The notes under the pieces: generated by a model
Seen by the model: the letters and a program-made list of their open reading frames with translations, nothing else
The model's database searches: none
What the model was told of the DNA's origin: nothing
From: Burkholderiales bacterium
GTDB lineage: Bacteria; Pseudomonadota; Gammaproteobacteria; Burkholderiales; Burkholderiaceae
Direction: 5' to 3'
DNA length: 64,000 nucleotides
Assembly (NCBI GenBank): GCA_026225235.1
Contig: JAMFSK010000028.1
Span: 87,763 to 151,762, forward strand
Position numbers and translations under genes: made by a program
Shown: piece after piece, positions 17,748-25,897 of the stretch
Layout: every line of letters begins with the position of its first letter
Numbering within the stretch: position 1 is the first letter of the stretch

Positions 17748-18179
17748 TTATTGTTCCTTGATCTTATGCGGTTTCGTTGCTTTCTCGAGCTTGTTGTACT
17801 GGAATTCCGGGGCTTGTTTCAGCGCGTCTTTCGTGGCGCCCGCCAGGAACAGGTTGCCATTGCGAATCTCGAAGTGGTCGATCGGAACCGCCACGTAGTG
17901 GATGCCGAGGCCGATGAAGCCGCCTATCGACAGAACGGCGAAGGTCGCCTTGCGGTCCGGCGCGATGATGATGTCGTAGATGCTGCCGATCTTGTCATTC
18001 GAATCGTTGTAGACCGGCTCGTCGACCAGCGCCTTGCGCACGCTCCAGCCCTGGAGCAACGCGTCTGACTGTTCGGCCGTGGTCCACTGCGGCTGCACGC
18101 CCGCGATCTGTGCGACGGCGGCCTGCGACCCGCAGATAAGGACGAGTGCGGCGGTGCAGATCTGCGTCTTCATTTTCAT
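17748..18179 (-). CDS. PRC-barrel domain-containing exported protein
   Basis: A 143-aa protein from the ATG at 18179, with GGAG 8 nt upstream; an open frame further upstream has no ribosome site. A signal peptide covers about residues 1-23 (MKMKTQICTAALVLICGSQAAVA). The PRC-barrel domain follows with GWSVRKALVDEPVYN, KIGSIYDIIIAPDRK and FAVLSIGGFIGLG. PRC-barrel proteins of this exported type are common in betaproteobacteria and have no firm function. It is probably periplasmic. Confidence 0.85.
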   Translation of the reverse strand: MKMKTQICTAALVLICGSQAAVAQIAGVQPQWTTAEQSDALLQGWSVRKALVDEPVYNDSNDKIGSIYDIIIAPDRKATFAVLSIGGFIGLGIHYVAVPIDHFEIRNGNLFLAGATKDALKQAPEFQYNKLEKATKPHKIKEQ

Positions 18180-18266
18180 TGTTCGCTCCACGTTGTGCGT
18201 TGAAAAGTTACTGTCGATACAGTCGTTCGAATTCAGCACGTTACATGCCTGAGGGAGGAGACGCCC

Positions 18267-18689
18267 GTGACAACCCATGAGAAAACCAGCAACCGCGTGT
18301 TAGTCGGCAAGTGCCTCTGTGGTGCGGTCCAGTACGCAGTGGCTGACGAATTCATCTATGCCGCAAACTGTCATTGCTCTGACTGTCGAAGGGCAACGGG
18401 TTCGGCGTTTAAGCCGTTCGCGGGCATTGAACGCGACAAGCTGCGTCTTACACAAGGCGAAGGCAGCGTCATGCGCTTTGGCGGCGAAGTCGGTCATGAT
18501 GTTCATTGCAAGGCATGTGGCTCCTTGCTCTATTCCGTGGTCCGCGAGGGCGCTTACGTCCACGTCGCGATGGGCACCTTGGCAGACGATCCGACCATTC
18601 GGCCGAACGCGCATATCTTCGTCGGTTCAAAGGCGCCGTGGTTCGCGATCCACGACGACCTGCCGCAGTTCGAAGGGCACGCGGGATAG
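18267..18689 (+). CDS. GFA family protein (glutathione-dependent formaldehyde-activating-like)
   Basis: A 140-aa zinc-binding protein starting at GTG (18267), with GGGAGGAG 7 nt upstream. The Mss4-like fold is clear: CLCGAVQY, NCHCSDCRRATGSAF, and a later CKACGSLL provide the Cys ligands. The family is named for glutathione-formaldehyde adduct formation but most members are uncharacterised. A small dyad ACTGT-CGAT-ACAGT lies at 18210-18223 in its upstream region, shared with the divergent PRC-barrel gene. Confidence 0.9.
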   Translation: MTTHEKTSNRVLVGKCLCGAVQYAVADEFIYAANCHCSDCRRATGSAFKPFAGIERDKLRLTQGEGSVMRFGGEVGHDVHCKACGSLLYSVVREGAYVHVAMGTLADDPTIRPNAHIFVGSKAPWFAIHDDLPQFEGHAG

Positions 18690-18741
18690 TGCGTTCACCG
18701 CAGGTTGACCGGCTCCGGTGTTCTGCGTGTCAGTGCCTGTT

Positions 18742-19473
18742 TTATGTCAGCAACGCCAACAGCCCTGAAGCAAGTAGCAGCCCACTGACAATCCGATCGA
18801 ACCAGACGGGTGAGAGTAACTTGCACCATCGCTCGCCGAGGATCACCCCTGCCGCAAAGGTGGGGATAAGAAGCGCAGCCGTGCACAACTGCGGCATCTT
18901 CACTTGCCGATTGATCAGAAGCAGCAGGGTGACGCCCCCGAACAGCACGGCGAAGTAGCCCAGCAGATTCGAACGTAGAACCGGCCCTTTCGCGATTCCG
19001 TCGAAGTAGTACACCGCGGGCGGACCACCTAGACCGCCAATGGCCGTCAAGGCGCCACTCACCACGCCTGCAGCGAGGATCGAGCGCCACTGCCCGCTAT
19101 GGCGCCAGCGCCAGCCGAGCATATGCAAGCCGGTGACCCCGAGCACGACGATGGCCACGAACCGACGCAGGAAAATCGTATTGCCGTGGACGACCCAGTG
19201 CGAAGTCAGCGCAGCGCACGACACCGCCACAAGTGCGAAGGGGGCGACAGAACTCCAGCGCACGGTACCGCCCCATTCGCGCACGCCCTGCATCGAAGTC
19301 GCGCAGTGCACGAGGATGATCAGCATAGCCGTGTCCGGCGCACCGATGAACAGGCCAAACAATGGGGCCATGACGAGCGCACCGCCAAAGCCTGTGAGAC
19401 CCTTTGCCGCGCCCGCAACAAGACTGACCGACGCTAGCCAGCCAAGCGTCGACGCTGAGCCAACCAGGTTCAC
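18742..19473 (-). CDS. tauE: TSUP-family anion exporter (TauE/SafE type)
   Basis: A 243-aa protein with about 7-8 hydrophobic segments and the Gly-rich repeats GLTGFGGALVMAPLFG and GALTAIGGLGGPPAVYYF that mark the TauE/SafE (TSUP) family. Its GTG start overlaps the stop of the aminotransferase gene by 4 nt (GTGA), which points to translational coupling. In taurine-degrading bacteria a TSUP protein is proposed to export the sulfite released from sulfoacetaldehyde. That role fits the neighbours here and is an inference; other TSUP members move sulfate, sulfonates or other anions. Confidence 0.85.
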   Translation of the reverse strand: MNLVGSASTLGWLASVSLVAGAAKGLTGFGGALVMAPLFGLFIGAPDTAMLIILVHCATSMQGVREWGGTVRWSSVAPFALVAVSCAALTSHWVVHGNTIFLRRFVAIVVLGVTGLHMLGWRWRHSGQWRSILAAGVVSGALTAIGGLGGPPAVYYFDGIAKGPVLRSNLLGYFAVLFGGVTLLLLINRQVKMPQLCTAALLIPTFAAGVILGERWCKLLSPVWFDRIVSGLLLASGLLALLT

Positions 19474-20807
19474 GTTCCGAGCGATTCGAGCGCGCTGCGC
19501 AAGACTTTAGTGGTGTGGTCGATATGCTCGCGCTCGAAGATGAACTGCGGGGAGAGGATCGCGCAATCACCCGTGGTCTTCAGATGCACGCCCGCATCGA
19601 ACAGCATTTTCTGAAGCAGGTGACCCCGGCGTCCCGGTTTGCCGTCGGACTTCAAATCGACGCCCGCGAGCATGCCGTATCCGCGGATATCGGTGACCAC
19701 CGGCAGCGAGCACAGCGTCGCCACTTGTTCAAGGAAATAAACTGACAGCGCCTGCGCGCGCTCGAAGAGGCTTTCGTCGCGATAGACGTCCAGCGCAGCG
19801 AGTGCAGCCGCGCACGCGACCGGATGGGCGGACCACGTATAGCCGTGGAAGAATTCGATGGCGCCTTCGGGCGCGGCTTCCATGATCGCGTCGTGGACAT
19901 GGTTCGTGACTGCGACCGCGGCCATCGGGATCGCGCCGTTCGTCAGGGCCTTTGCCATCGTGATCAGGTCGGGTGTGACACCGAAGCTCTGTGCGGCGAA
20001 GGGTTGACCCGTGCGTCCGAACCCGCAGATCACTTCATCGAACACGAGCAGGATGCCGTGCGCCGTACAGATTTCGCGCAGTCGTTCGAGATAACCGACC
20101 GGTGGAACCAGCACACCCGTCGAACCCGCGATCGGCTCGATGAAGCAGGCGGCGATGTTTTCGGCCCCATGGAGATTGATCAGGCGCAGCAAGTCGTCTG
20201 CAAGCTCGCGACCATGCTGCGGCTGGCCAAGCTGGAAACGATTTTCTTCGAGCCACGTATCGCGCATATGGACGACACCGTGCACGAGGTTGCCAAATGC
20301 GCGACGGTTGTTGACCATGCCCGAGAGCGCTATACCGCCAAAATTGACGCCGTGATAAGCGCGTTCACGCGAGACGAACATCGTGCGGCCCGGTGCACCC
20401 TTTGCACGCTGCCATGCTAGGCAGATCTTCATCGCCGTATCGACCGCTTCCGAGCCTGAGTTGACGAAGAACACCTTGTCGAGTCCCGCGGGCAGCAATT
20501 CGACCAGGCGACTCGACAATTCGAACGACTTGGGATGGGCGCGCAGGAAACTGGGCGTGAAGTCGAGTTCGAGCAACTGCGCATACACCGCATCGGCGAT
20601 CTCGCGGCGGCAGTGACCGGCCGGTGTCGTAAAGAGGCCCGAGCCGGCATCGAGGACGGGGCGGCCGTCGAGATCGTAGAAATACTGGTCCTTGGCACGG
20701 CTGAACAGCTTCGGGTCTTCCTTGAACTCGCGATTCGGTGTGAAAGGAAGCCATTGATGCTGCATCGAAGGGGCAGCGGGGGGAATGATGTTCGGCAGTG
20801 TGCTCAT
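19470..20807 (-). CDS. tpa: Class III aminotransferase, probably taurine (or beta-alanine):pyruvate aminotransferase
   Basis: A protein of 445 aa from the ATG at 20807, with AGGAG 8 nt upstream. It is a PLP fold-type I omega-aminotransferase: FVNSGSEAVDTAMK binds the cofactor phosphate, LLVFDEVICGFGRTG carries the PLP Asp, and the Schiff-base Lys lies in MAKALTNGAIP. The ends resemble beta-alanine/taurine:pyruvate transaminases. The neighbours (TauE-like exporter, divergent MocR regulator, tauABC) argue for taurine to sulfoacetaldehyde with pyruvate as acceptor. Beta-alanine or another omega-amine remains possible, since sequence alone cannot separate these close families. Confidence 0.85.
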   Translation of the reverse strand: MSTLPNIIPPAAPSMQHQWLPFTPNREFKEDPKLFSRAKDQYFYDLDGRPVLDAGSGLFTTPAGHCRREIADAVYAQLLELDFTPSFLRAHPKSFELSSRLVELLPAGLDKVFFVNSGSEAVDTAMKICLAWQRAKGAPGRTMFVSRERAYHGVNFGGIALSGMVNNRRAFGNLVHGVVHMRDTWLEENRFQLGQPQHGRELADDLLRLINLHGAENIAACFIEPIAGSTGVLVPPVGYLERLREICTAHGILLVFDEVICGFGRTGQPFAAQSFGVTPDLITMAKALTNGAIPMAAVAVTNHVHDAIMEAAPEGAIEFFHGYTWSAHPVACAAALAALDVYRDESLFERAQALSVYFLEQVATLCSLPVVTDIRGYGMLAGVDLKSDGKPGRRGHLLQKMLFDAGVHLKTTGDCAILSPQFIFEREHIDHTTKVLRSALESLGT

Positions 20808-20849
20808 GGTGACGGCTCCTCGGACGGTGACACCATGATTGCAATATTT

Positions 20850-20892
20850 TTGGCGCCAGCATAATGCCAGCAGAATCATTCGATGGTGCCAG
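20850..20892 (-). promoter_or_regulatory. Putative TauR operator: three direct CTGGC repeats
   Basis: Read on the minus strand, three copies of a CTGGCNYYAW motif occur in the same orientation: CTGGCACCAT (20892-20883), CTGGCATTAT (20870-20861) and CTGGCGCCAA (20859-20850). Their spacings are 22 and 11 bp, about two and one helical turns. They lie in the divergent tpa/tauR control region. MocR/TauR regulators typically bind direct repeats. A matching pair lies upstream of tauA. Confidence 0.6.
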
Positions 20893-20905
20893 CCGAGGTG
20901 ACTGC

Positions 20906-22423
20906 GTGCGCTACACGGAACACGAACTGATGTGGCAGCAGTTGCTGCCGCCGCCTGCGCGCGGCACGGCGCCTCTGCAGGTGCAGTTGCGCACGGGGCT
21001 CGTCAACGCGATTCTCGACGGCCGCCTTTCGACGGGCCTGCGTTTACCCTCGGGCCGCGAGTTGGCCACGCTGGTCGGCGTGTCGCGCAATACCGCGGTG
21101 CTTGTCTATGAGCGCCTGGTGGCCGATGGCTACCTCGAGGCCCGTCCCCGCGACGGTTACTACGTCTGTGGCGCAATCAGCCGGGCGGATGTCGCCCAGG
21201 TGGCCGGCAGTACAGCGCCGAGCGCGCCCGACTGGAACGCGCGGACCTCGCACCGTGCGCATACGTTTCGTTGGCTAGACCGGCCCGCGGGCTGGCAGAA
21301 ATATCGATATCCCTTTGTATTCGGCCAGTTCGATCCCAAGCTTTTTCCGCTGTCCGACTGGCGGGAATGCAGCCGACAGGCGCTTGAAGTCGCCGCGGTC
21401 GAAAGCTGGGCCCAGGATGGCGGCCACGGCGATTCACCGCAACTGATCGACCAACTGATCCGTCGCGTGCTGCCACGGCGAGGCATCGCCGCGACGCCCG
21501 ATCAGGTTCTGCTGACGATGGGCACGCAGAACGGTTTGTATTTGCTGGCCGAGCTGTTCGCCAAGCCGGGCACCGTGGTCGGTGTGGAAAATCCCGGCTA
21601 TATGGATGCCCGCAACATCTTCGGGCGCAATGCGGCTCGGGTGACACCGTTGCCAGTCGACGAATTCGGCGTAGAACGCTCACCCGAACTCGCGCAATGC
21701 GACTATGTGTATTGCACGCCGAGCCATCAATGCCCGACCGGCGTCACGATGAGTACCGACCGCCGTCTCGCGCTGCTTGAGCATTCGGCGAGTCACGATC
21801 AGGTGATCTTCGAAGACGACTACGACCCCGAGACGCAGTACATCGGTCAGCCCCTGCCGGCGCTCAAGGCGATCGACAAATGCGATCGTGTGATCTATCT
21901 AAGCAGTTTGTCGAAACTGTTGTCGCCGGGTCTGCGGATCGGCTATATCGTCGGCCCCGCGCCTGTCATCGAGAGGCTGCGCGTCATCCGACGCCTGATG
22001 ATCCGGCAGGCGCCAGGCAACAATCAGGTCGCCGCCGCACTCTTTATCCAGCAGGGGCACTACGACCGGCTGCTGCATCAAACTCGTGAGACGTTGAGCG
22101 CTCGTGCGGCTGTCTTGATCGAGGCAGTACAGCGGCATCTGCCCTATATCGAGTTTCGCAAGCCGCTGGGTGGTTCGTCGCTATGGTTGAAGCTGCCGGG
22201 CATCGCTGATATGACCGCATTGCGGGCCGCCTGCATCGCGCGTGGCCTTCTGTTCGATCCGGGCGAGCCGTTCTTCCATGAGGCGATGAGCGAGCCGCAC
22301 ATCCGCATCGGCTTCTCTTCAATTCCGGTCGAACGCATTGAACCTGGCATCCGCGAACTCGCGAAAGTCGTCGATTCTCATATACGTCGGCCCGCATCGC
22401 GACGGCCGACCGTGGCGTTGTAA
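20906..22423 (+). CDS. tauR: MocR-family (GntR-aminotransferase) transcriptional regulator, TauR-like
   Basis: About 505 aa from a GTG at 20906, preceded by GAGGT 7 nt upstream; an upstream ATG at 20864 would place the coding start inside the putative operator, and an ATG at 20930 is also possible. The N-terminal winged helix (GntR type) shows LPSGRELATLVGVSRNTAVLVYERLVADGY. The C-terminal part is an aminotransferase-like PLP domain, with the PLP-binding Lys in YLSSLSKLLSPGLRIGY. MocR proteins sense amino-type ligands through PLP and regulate the adjacent gene. TauR activates tpa in other proteobacteria; by position this one likely controls tpa-tauE and tauABC. Confidence 0.9.
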   Translation: MRYTEHELMWQQLLPPPARGTAPLQVQLRTGLVNAILDGRLSTGLRLPSGRELATLVGVSRNTAVLVYERLVADGYLEARPRDGYYVCGAISRADVAQVAGSTAPSAPDWNARTSHRAHTFRWLDRPAGWQKYRYPFVFGQFDPKLFPLSDWRECSRQALEVAAVESWAQDGGHGDSPQLIDQLIRRVLPRRGIAATPDQVLLTMGTQNGLYLLAELFAKPGTVVGVENPGYMDARNIFGRNAARVTPLPVDEFGVERSPELAQCDYVYCTPSHQCPTGVTMSTDRRLALLEHSASHDQVIFEDDYDPETQYIGQPLPALKAIDKCDRVIYLSSLSKLLSPGLRIGYIVGPAPVIERLRVIRRLMIRQAPGNNQVAAALFIQQGHYDRLLHQTRETLSARAAVLIEAVQRHLPYIEFRKPLGGSSLWLKLPGIADMTALRAACIARGLLFDPGEPFFHEAMSEPHIRIGFSSIPVERIEPGIRELAKVVDSHIRRPASRRPTVAL

Positions 22424-22556
22424 GCGAACCACCCTTGTGCGGCACGCACAATCGCAGGCTTGCCACGCACCACAACAGGGTACCCCGTTGAAACAGGGCG
22501 TAGTGGTCGAAGTGAAGGCGAGTGTATTGTTCGCCGCGTAACTCGTTGTAACGCGG

Positions 22557-22588
22557 CTGGCCCAATCGAAAGCGCTCACTGGCACCAT
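22557..22588 (+). promoter_or_regulatory. Putative TauR operator upstream of tauA: two direct CTGGC repeats
   Basis: CTGGCCCAAT (22557-22566) and CTGGCACCAT (22579-22588) are direct repeats starting exactly 22 bp apart, the same motif and spacing as two of the repeats in the tpa/tauR control region. They end 98 bp before the tauA start, in a 263-bp gap with no gene. Confidence 0.55.
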
Positions 22589-22686
22589 GGCTTGGTCGGG
22601 AATGTGCATTAATAGAGCCGAACCCCGACGGCCGGCATAGTCGGTGTCTTTGACGAAACCCACACGACTCTGATGAGGATTACCGC

Positions 22687-23742
22687 ATGAAAACATCTAC
22701 CCGGCGTCCTGTTTTGATGAGCGCGCTGATGCGCCGGTTCGCACGCGCTGTCGCGGCGGTCTGTGCAGCCTCCGCGATGACCGGCGCTTTTGCGGCGGAC
22801 AAGGAAGTGACCCTCGCCTATCAGGACATGATGGTGCCCTGGCGCTATGCCCAGCAGCTCGATGAAGCGGGCAAGGAAACAGGCTACAAGATCAGCTACC
22901 GCAAGTTCGGCGGCGGCGGCGACGTGATTCGTGCGATGGCATCGGGCAACGTGCAGATCGGGGAAGCGGGGTCGAGTCCGGTTGCTGCGGGCCTGAGCCA
23001 GGGCTTGCCGATTCAGTTGTTCTGGATCCTCGACAACATCAACGACGCGGAAGCGATGGTGGCGCGCAACGGCAGTGGCATTACGACGGTGGCTGATTTG
23101 AAAGGCAAGCGACTCGGCGTGCCGTTCGTCTCGACGAGCCACTTTCACGCCTTGCTCGCCATCAAGAAGGCCGGTCTGAGCCCGACCGATGTGAAGGTGC
23201 TGAACATGCGCCCGGCCGAAATTGCGGCGGCGTGGGAACGGGGCGATATCGATGCTGCCTATATCTGGAATCCGGTCCTGTCTAAAATCGAAGCGAACGG
23301 CAAAGTGGTGACGACTTCCGGCAAGATCGCCGCGCAAACCGATCTCGCCACCTTCGACGGCTTTGTGGTGAACAGCGACTGGGCTAAGGCCAACCCGCAA
23401 TTCATGACCACCTTCGTGAAAATTCTTGCCAAGGGCGACGCCGATTATCGTGCTCATCCGGATCAATGGACGGGCGCCACCGCACAAGGCAAGGCCGTCG
23501 CCGACGTGACGGGCGGCACAGCGGATGACGTCAAGGCATCGCTGGCGCTCTATCAGTTTCCGACGCCGGAGGAGCAAGCTTCGAGTAAATGGCTGGGCGG
23601 CGGTAGCGCATCGGGTGCGGCCAAATCGCTGCTCGCAACGGCTGACTTCCTGAAGGACCAGAAGACGCTGCAAAGCACGCTGCCAGACTATTCGGTCGGT
23701 GTCACCGACCAGTATGTCAAGGCGGCGATGGCCGCGAAGTAA
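22687..23742 (+). CDS. tauA: Taurine ABC transporter substrate-binding protein TauA
   Basis: A 351-aa periplasmic binding protein with a long signal peptide (about residues 1-37, ending near MTGAFA-AD). The mature part shows the pattern of the TauA/SsuA family: EVTLAYQDMMVPWRYAQ, SYRKFGGGGDVIRAMASGNVQIGEAGSSPVA, KRLGVPFVSTSHFHALLA, and AAAWERGDIDAAYIWNP, which follow E. coli TauA closely in order and spacing. It captures taurine in the periplasm and delivers it to TauBC. The ATG is 10 nt after GAGG. tauB starts 33 bp downstream. Confidence 0.92.
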   Translation: MKTSTRRPVLMSALMRRFARAVAAVCAASAMTGAFAADKEVTLAYQDMMVPWRYAQQLDEAGKETGYKISYRKFGGGGDVIRAMASGNVQIGEAGSSPVAAGLSQGLPIQLFWILDNINDAEAMVARNGSGITTVADLKGKRLGVPFVSTSHFHALLAIKKAGLSPTDVKVLNMRPAEIAAAWERGDIDAAYIWNPVLSKIEANGKVVTTSGKIAAQTDLATFDGFVVNSDWAKANPQFMTTFVKILAKGDADYRAHPDQWTGATAQGKAVADVTGGTADDVKASLALYQFPTPEEQASSKWLGGGSASGAAKSLLATADFLKDQKTLQSTLPDYSVGVTDQYVKAAMAAK

Positions 23743-23775
23743 GGCCCTGAAGTTGTTTATCCACGGACATCGATC

Positions 23776-24561
23776 ATGCTCGAAATCAAGGATCTTTCGA
23801 TTCAGTACCCGGCCAGCAAGGGGGTGCCGAATCTTGCCCTGGACAAGGTCTCGCTGACCATCGAGGCCGGCGAATTCGTGGTGGCGCTCGGCGCGTCGGG
23901 TTGTGGCAAGACGACCTTGCTCAACGCGATCGCCGGCTTCATCGCACCGACAGAGGGCGAGGTCGTACTCGACGGGAAAGTGGTCGAGGGGCCCGGTTTT
24001 GAGCGTGGCGTGGTGTTCCAGAAGCACGCCTTGATGCCGTGGATGAACGTGATAGAAAACGTCGAGTTCGGATTACGTCTGCGCCATGTGCCTTTACACG
24101 AGCGGCGCCGCATCGGTATGGAATGTCTGCGGCGCGTCGGCCTGTCCGATGTGGCGCACCGACCCGTGTACGAGTTGTCGGGCGGCATGCAGCAACGGGT
24201 AGGGGTGGCGCGAGCCATTGCGTCTTCGCCGCATGTGATGCTGCTCGACGAGCCACTCGGTGCACTCGATGCTTTCACGCGCGAGTCGATTCAGGAACTG
24301 CTGCTGGACTTGTGGAACGACTCCAAAGGCGTGTTCTTCTTTATCACGCATGATGTGGAGGAAGCGCTATTCCTCGCGACCCGGTTGATCATCATGGCGC
24401 CGCGCCCAGGCCGGATCATGCATGAAATGCGGCTGCCGTTTGCCAGACAGTTCCTTGAGACGCGCGATGCGCGCGGCACCAAGGCGAGCGCCGAATTCAT
24501 CGCCATGCGCGAGCGTGTGCTCACGCTGGTTCATGAGACGTCGTCGGAAGGGGTGCACTGA
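23776..24561 (+). CDS. tauB: Taurine ABC transporter ATP-binding protein TauB
   Basis: A 261-aa ATPase. Walker A is GASGCGKTT (about residues 38-46), the Q-loop is in VVFQKHALMPWMNV, the signature is LSGGMQQRVGVARAIAS, Walker B is VMLLDEPLGALDAF and the H-loop is FFITHDVEEALFLA. The H-motif region and the ending (APRPGRIMHEM) are typical of the nitrate/sulfonate/taurine group. It powers import through TauC at the inner membrane. Its stop overlaps the tauC start by 1 nt (TGATG). Confidence 0.95.
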   Translation: MLEIKDLSIQYPASKGVPNLALDKVSLTIEAGEFVVALGASGCGKTTLLNAIAGFIAPTEGEVVLDGKVVEGPGFERGVVFQKHALMPWMNVIENVEFGLRLRHVPLHERRRIGMECLRRVGLSDVAHRPVYELSGGMQQRVGVARAIASSPHVMLLDEPLGALDAFTRESIQELLLDLWNDSKGVFFFITHDVEEALFLATRLIIMAPRPGRIMHEMRLPFARQFLETRDARGTKASAEFIAMRERVLTLVHETSSEGVH

Positions 24562-25445
24562 TGTCCATTACTGAAACCAAAGTGCTAGCCAAGCTGCCTG
24601 CCTCTCAAGAGTCGGCTCAGGCCCAGGCGCAAGCGCGCTCGCGCCGTCGGCGTGACCACACGTACGGTGCGCTGGGGCAGGGCAGTACATGGAAAATCAG
24701 CCTTGCAACCACACTGATTCTCTTCGCGCTCTGGTGGGTGGCCACGCGTTTTGGATGGATCAAGCCGCTTTTCCTGCCATCGCCGGGCGCGACGTTCGAA
24801 GCGTTCATCGGCGCAATCAAAGGCGAAACCCAAGGCGGTACACCGCTCATACAGCACATCACGGTCAGTGTCGTGCGCGTACTTGCTGCGTTTGCGCTCG
24901 CTGTGGTCACGGCCGTGCCTGTCGGCATTGCCATGGGCACGTCGCGAATCGCGCGTGGCATTTTCGACCCGATCATCGAGTTCTATCGTCCGTTGCCGCC
25001 GCTCGCCTATCTGCCGCTGATCGTGATCTGGCTCGGCATCGACGAGAGCGCAAAGATTACGCTGATTTTTCTGGCCTGCTTTGCACCGCTGGCGATGGCG
25101 TCGAAGGCCGGCGTGCGTTCGGTGGCCATCGAGCAGATCAACGCCGCGCGTTCGCTCGGAGCGACACGTTGGCAGCTCGTCCGCTTGGTGGTGCTGCCCG
25201 CCGCGCTTCCCGAGATTCTGACGGGTATGCGCATCGCCATCGGCTTCGGCTGGACCACGCTGGTGGCCGCTGAAATGGTGGCCGCCACAGCCGGCCTCGG
25301 GCAGATGGTGTTGAACGCGTCGAACTTCCTGCGTACGGATATCGTGATCATGGGCATCGTCGTGATCGGAATTCTTGCCTACTGCTTCGATGTGCTCATG
25401 CGACAGGTCGAGCGCGCGCTGACGCCGTGGAAAGGCAAAATGTGA
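24561..25445 (+). CDS. tauC: Taurine ABC transporter permease TauC
   Basis: A 294-aa inner-membrane protein with a charged N-terminus of about 45 residues and about six transmembrane segments. The BPD_transp_1 EAA motif is NAARSLGATRWQLVRLVVLPAALPEILTG (about residues 193-221), which contacts the ATPase. Its start overlaps the tauB stop. It forms the channel of the taurine/sulfonate importer. No terminator is evident after the gene. Confidence 0.94.
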   Translation: MSITETKVLAKLPASQESAQAQAQARSRRRRDHTYGALGQGSTWKISLATTLILFALWWVATRFGWIKPLFLPSPGATFEAFIGAIKGETQGGTPLIQHITVSVVRVLAAFALAVVTAVPVGIAMGTSRIARGIFDPIIEFYRPLPPLAYLPLIVIWLGIDESAKITLIFLACFAPLAMASKAGVRSVAIEQINAARSLGATRWQLVRLVVLPAALPEILTGMRIAIGFGWTTLVAAEMVAATAGLGQMVLNASNFLRTDIVIMGIVVIGILAYCFDVLMRQVERALTPWKGKM

Positions 25446-25897
25446 TCGATGAACGGAGCGTTGACTCCCGTGAGGTCGAATGAGCGTGGCGTCTTAGGAC
25501 GGGCATCGAGACCACACCCGCGTAGATTCAATGTGCCGCTGGTTTGAGACGGCATGCTATATTTGCTCACACATCGCCTCCTGAAGGGGCGGTCTGACAC
25601 CCCACGTGACTCCATGACATCAGCCTCGCGCACCGCAACGTATGTCGCCACGACCGCTCTGGTCGCCGGTCGGCTGCGCGTGCGCGCGACCAACCCTCCC
25701 CCCGCTTCATCTGTCGCTACACCGATGGACGTCGTCGCGGCTGGCGCGTATCCCCCGCCGCCGTACTTCGTCCTGGGCTGAGCACTCGCCCGTCTCGCGG
25801 CTCCAGCTTTCTCCATTGATTGCAGCGTTCATCGCGTGCTTTGGCGCGCGTTGATCGGGCTGGGGCCTGTTCGTTTCCTCGACAGGTGAACACCATC
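25446..25897. other. Intergenic region between tauC and the EamA gene
   Basis: A 452-bp gap. No known gene is recognised. A plus-strand frame at 25614-25781 with good GC3 is listed separately as a possible leader peptide. There is no clear terminator for tauC. Confidence 0.45.
25614..25781 (+). CDS. Possible small ORF or leader peptide upstream of the EamA transporter
   Basis: A 55-codon frame (ATG 25614 to TGA 25781; also open from an ATG at 25554). About three quarters of its codons end in G or C, like genes here, but there is no clear ribosome site. It contains two proline runs (NPPP and YPPPPYF), the second close to the stop codon. Its position 117 bp before an exporter gene would fit a leader peptide. 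It may equally be a chance frame. Confidence 0.22.
   Translation: MTSASRTATYVATTALVAGRLRVRATNPPPASSVATPMDVVAAGAYPPPPYFVLG

Noticed and set aside
22609..24027. Minus-strand open frame of 472 codons opposite tauA and tauB
   Set aside because: Both plus-strand genes have full family motifs, and the antisense translation shows no recognisable domain.
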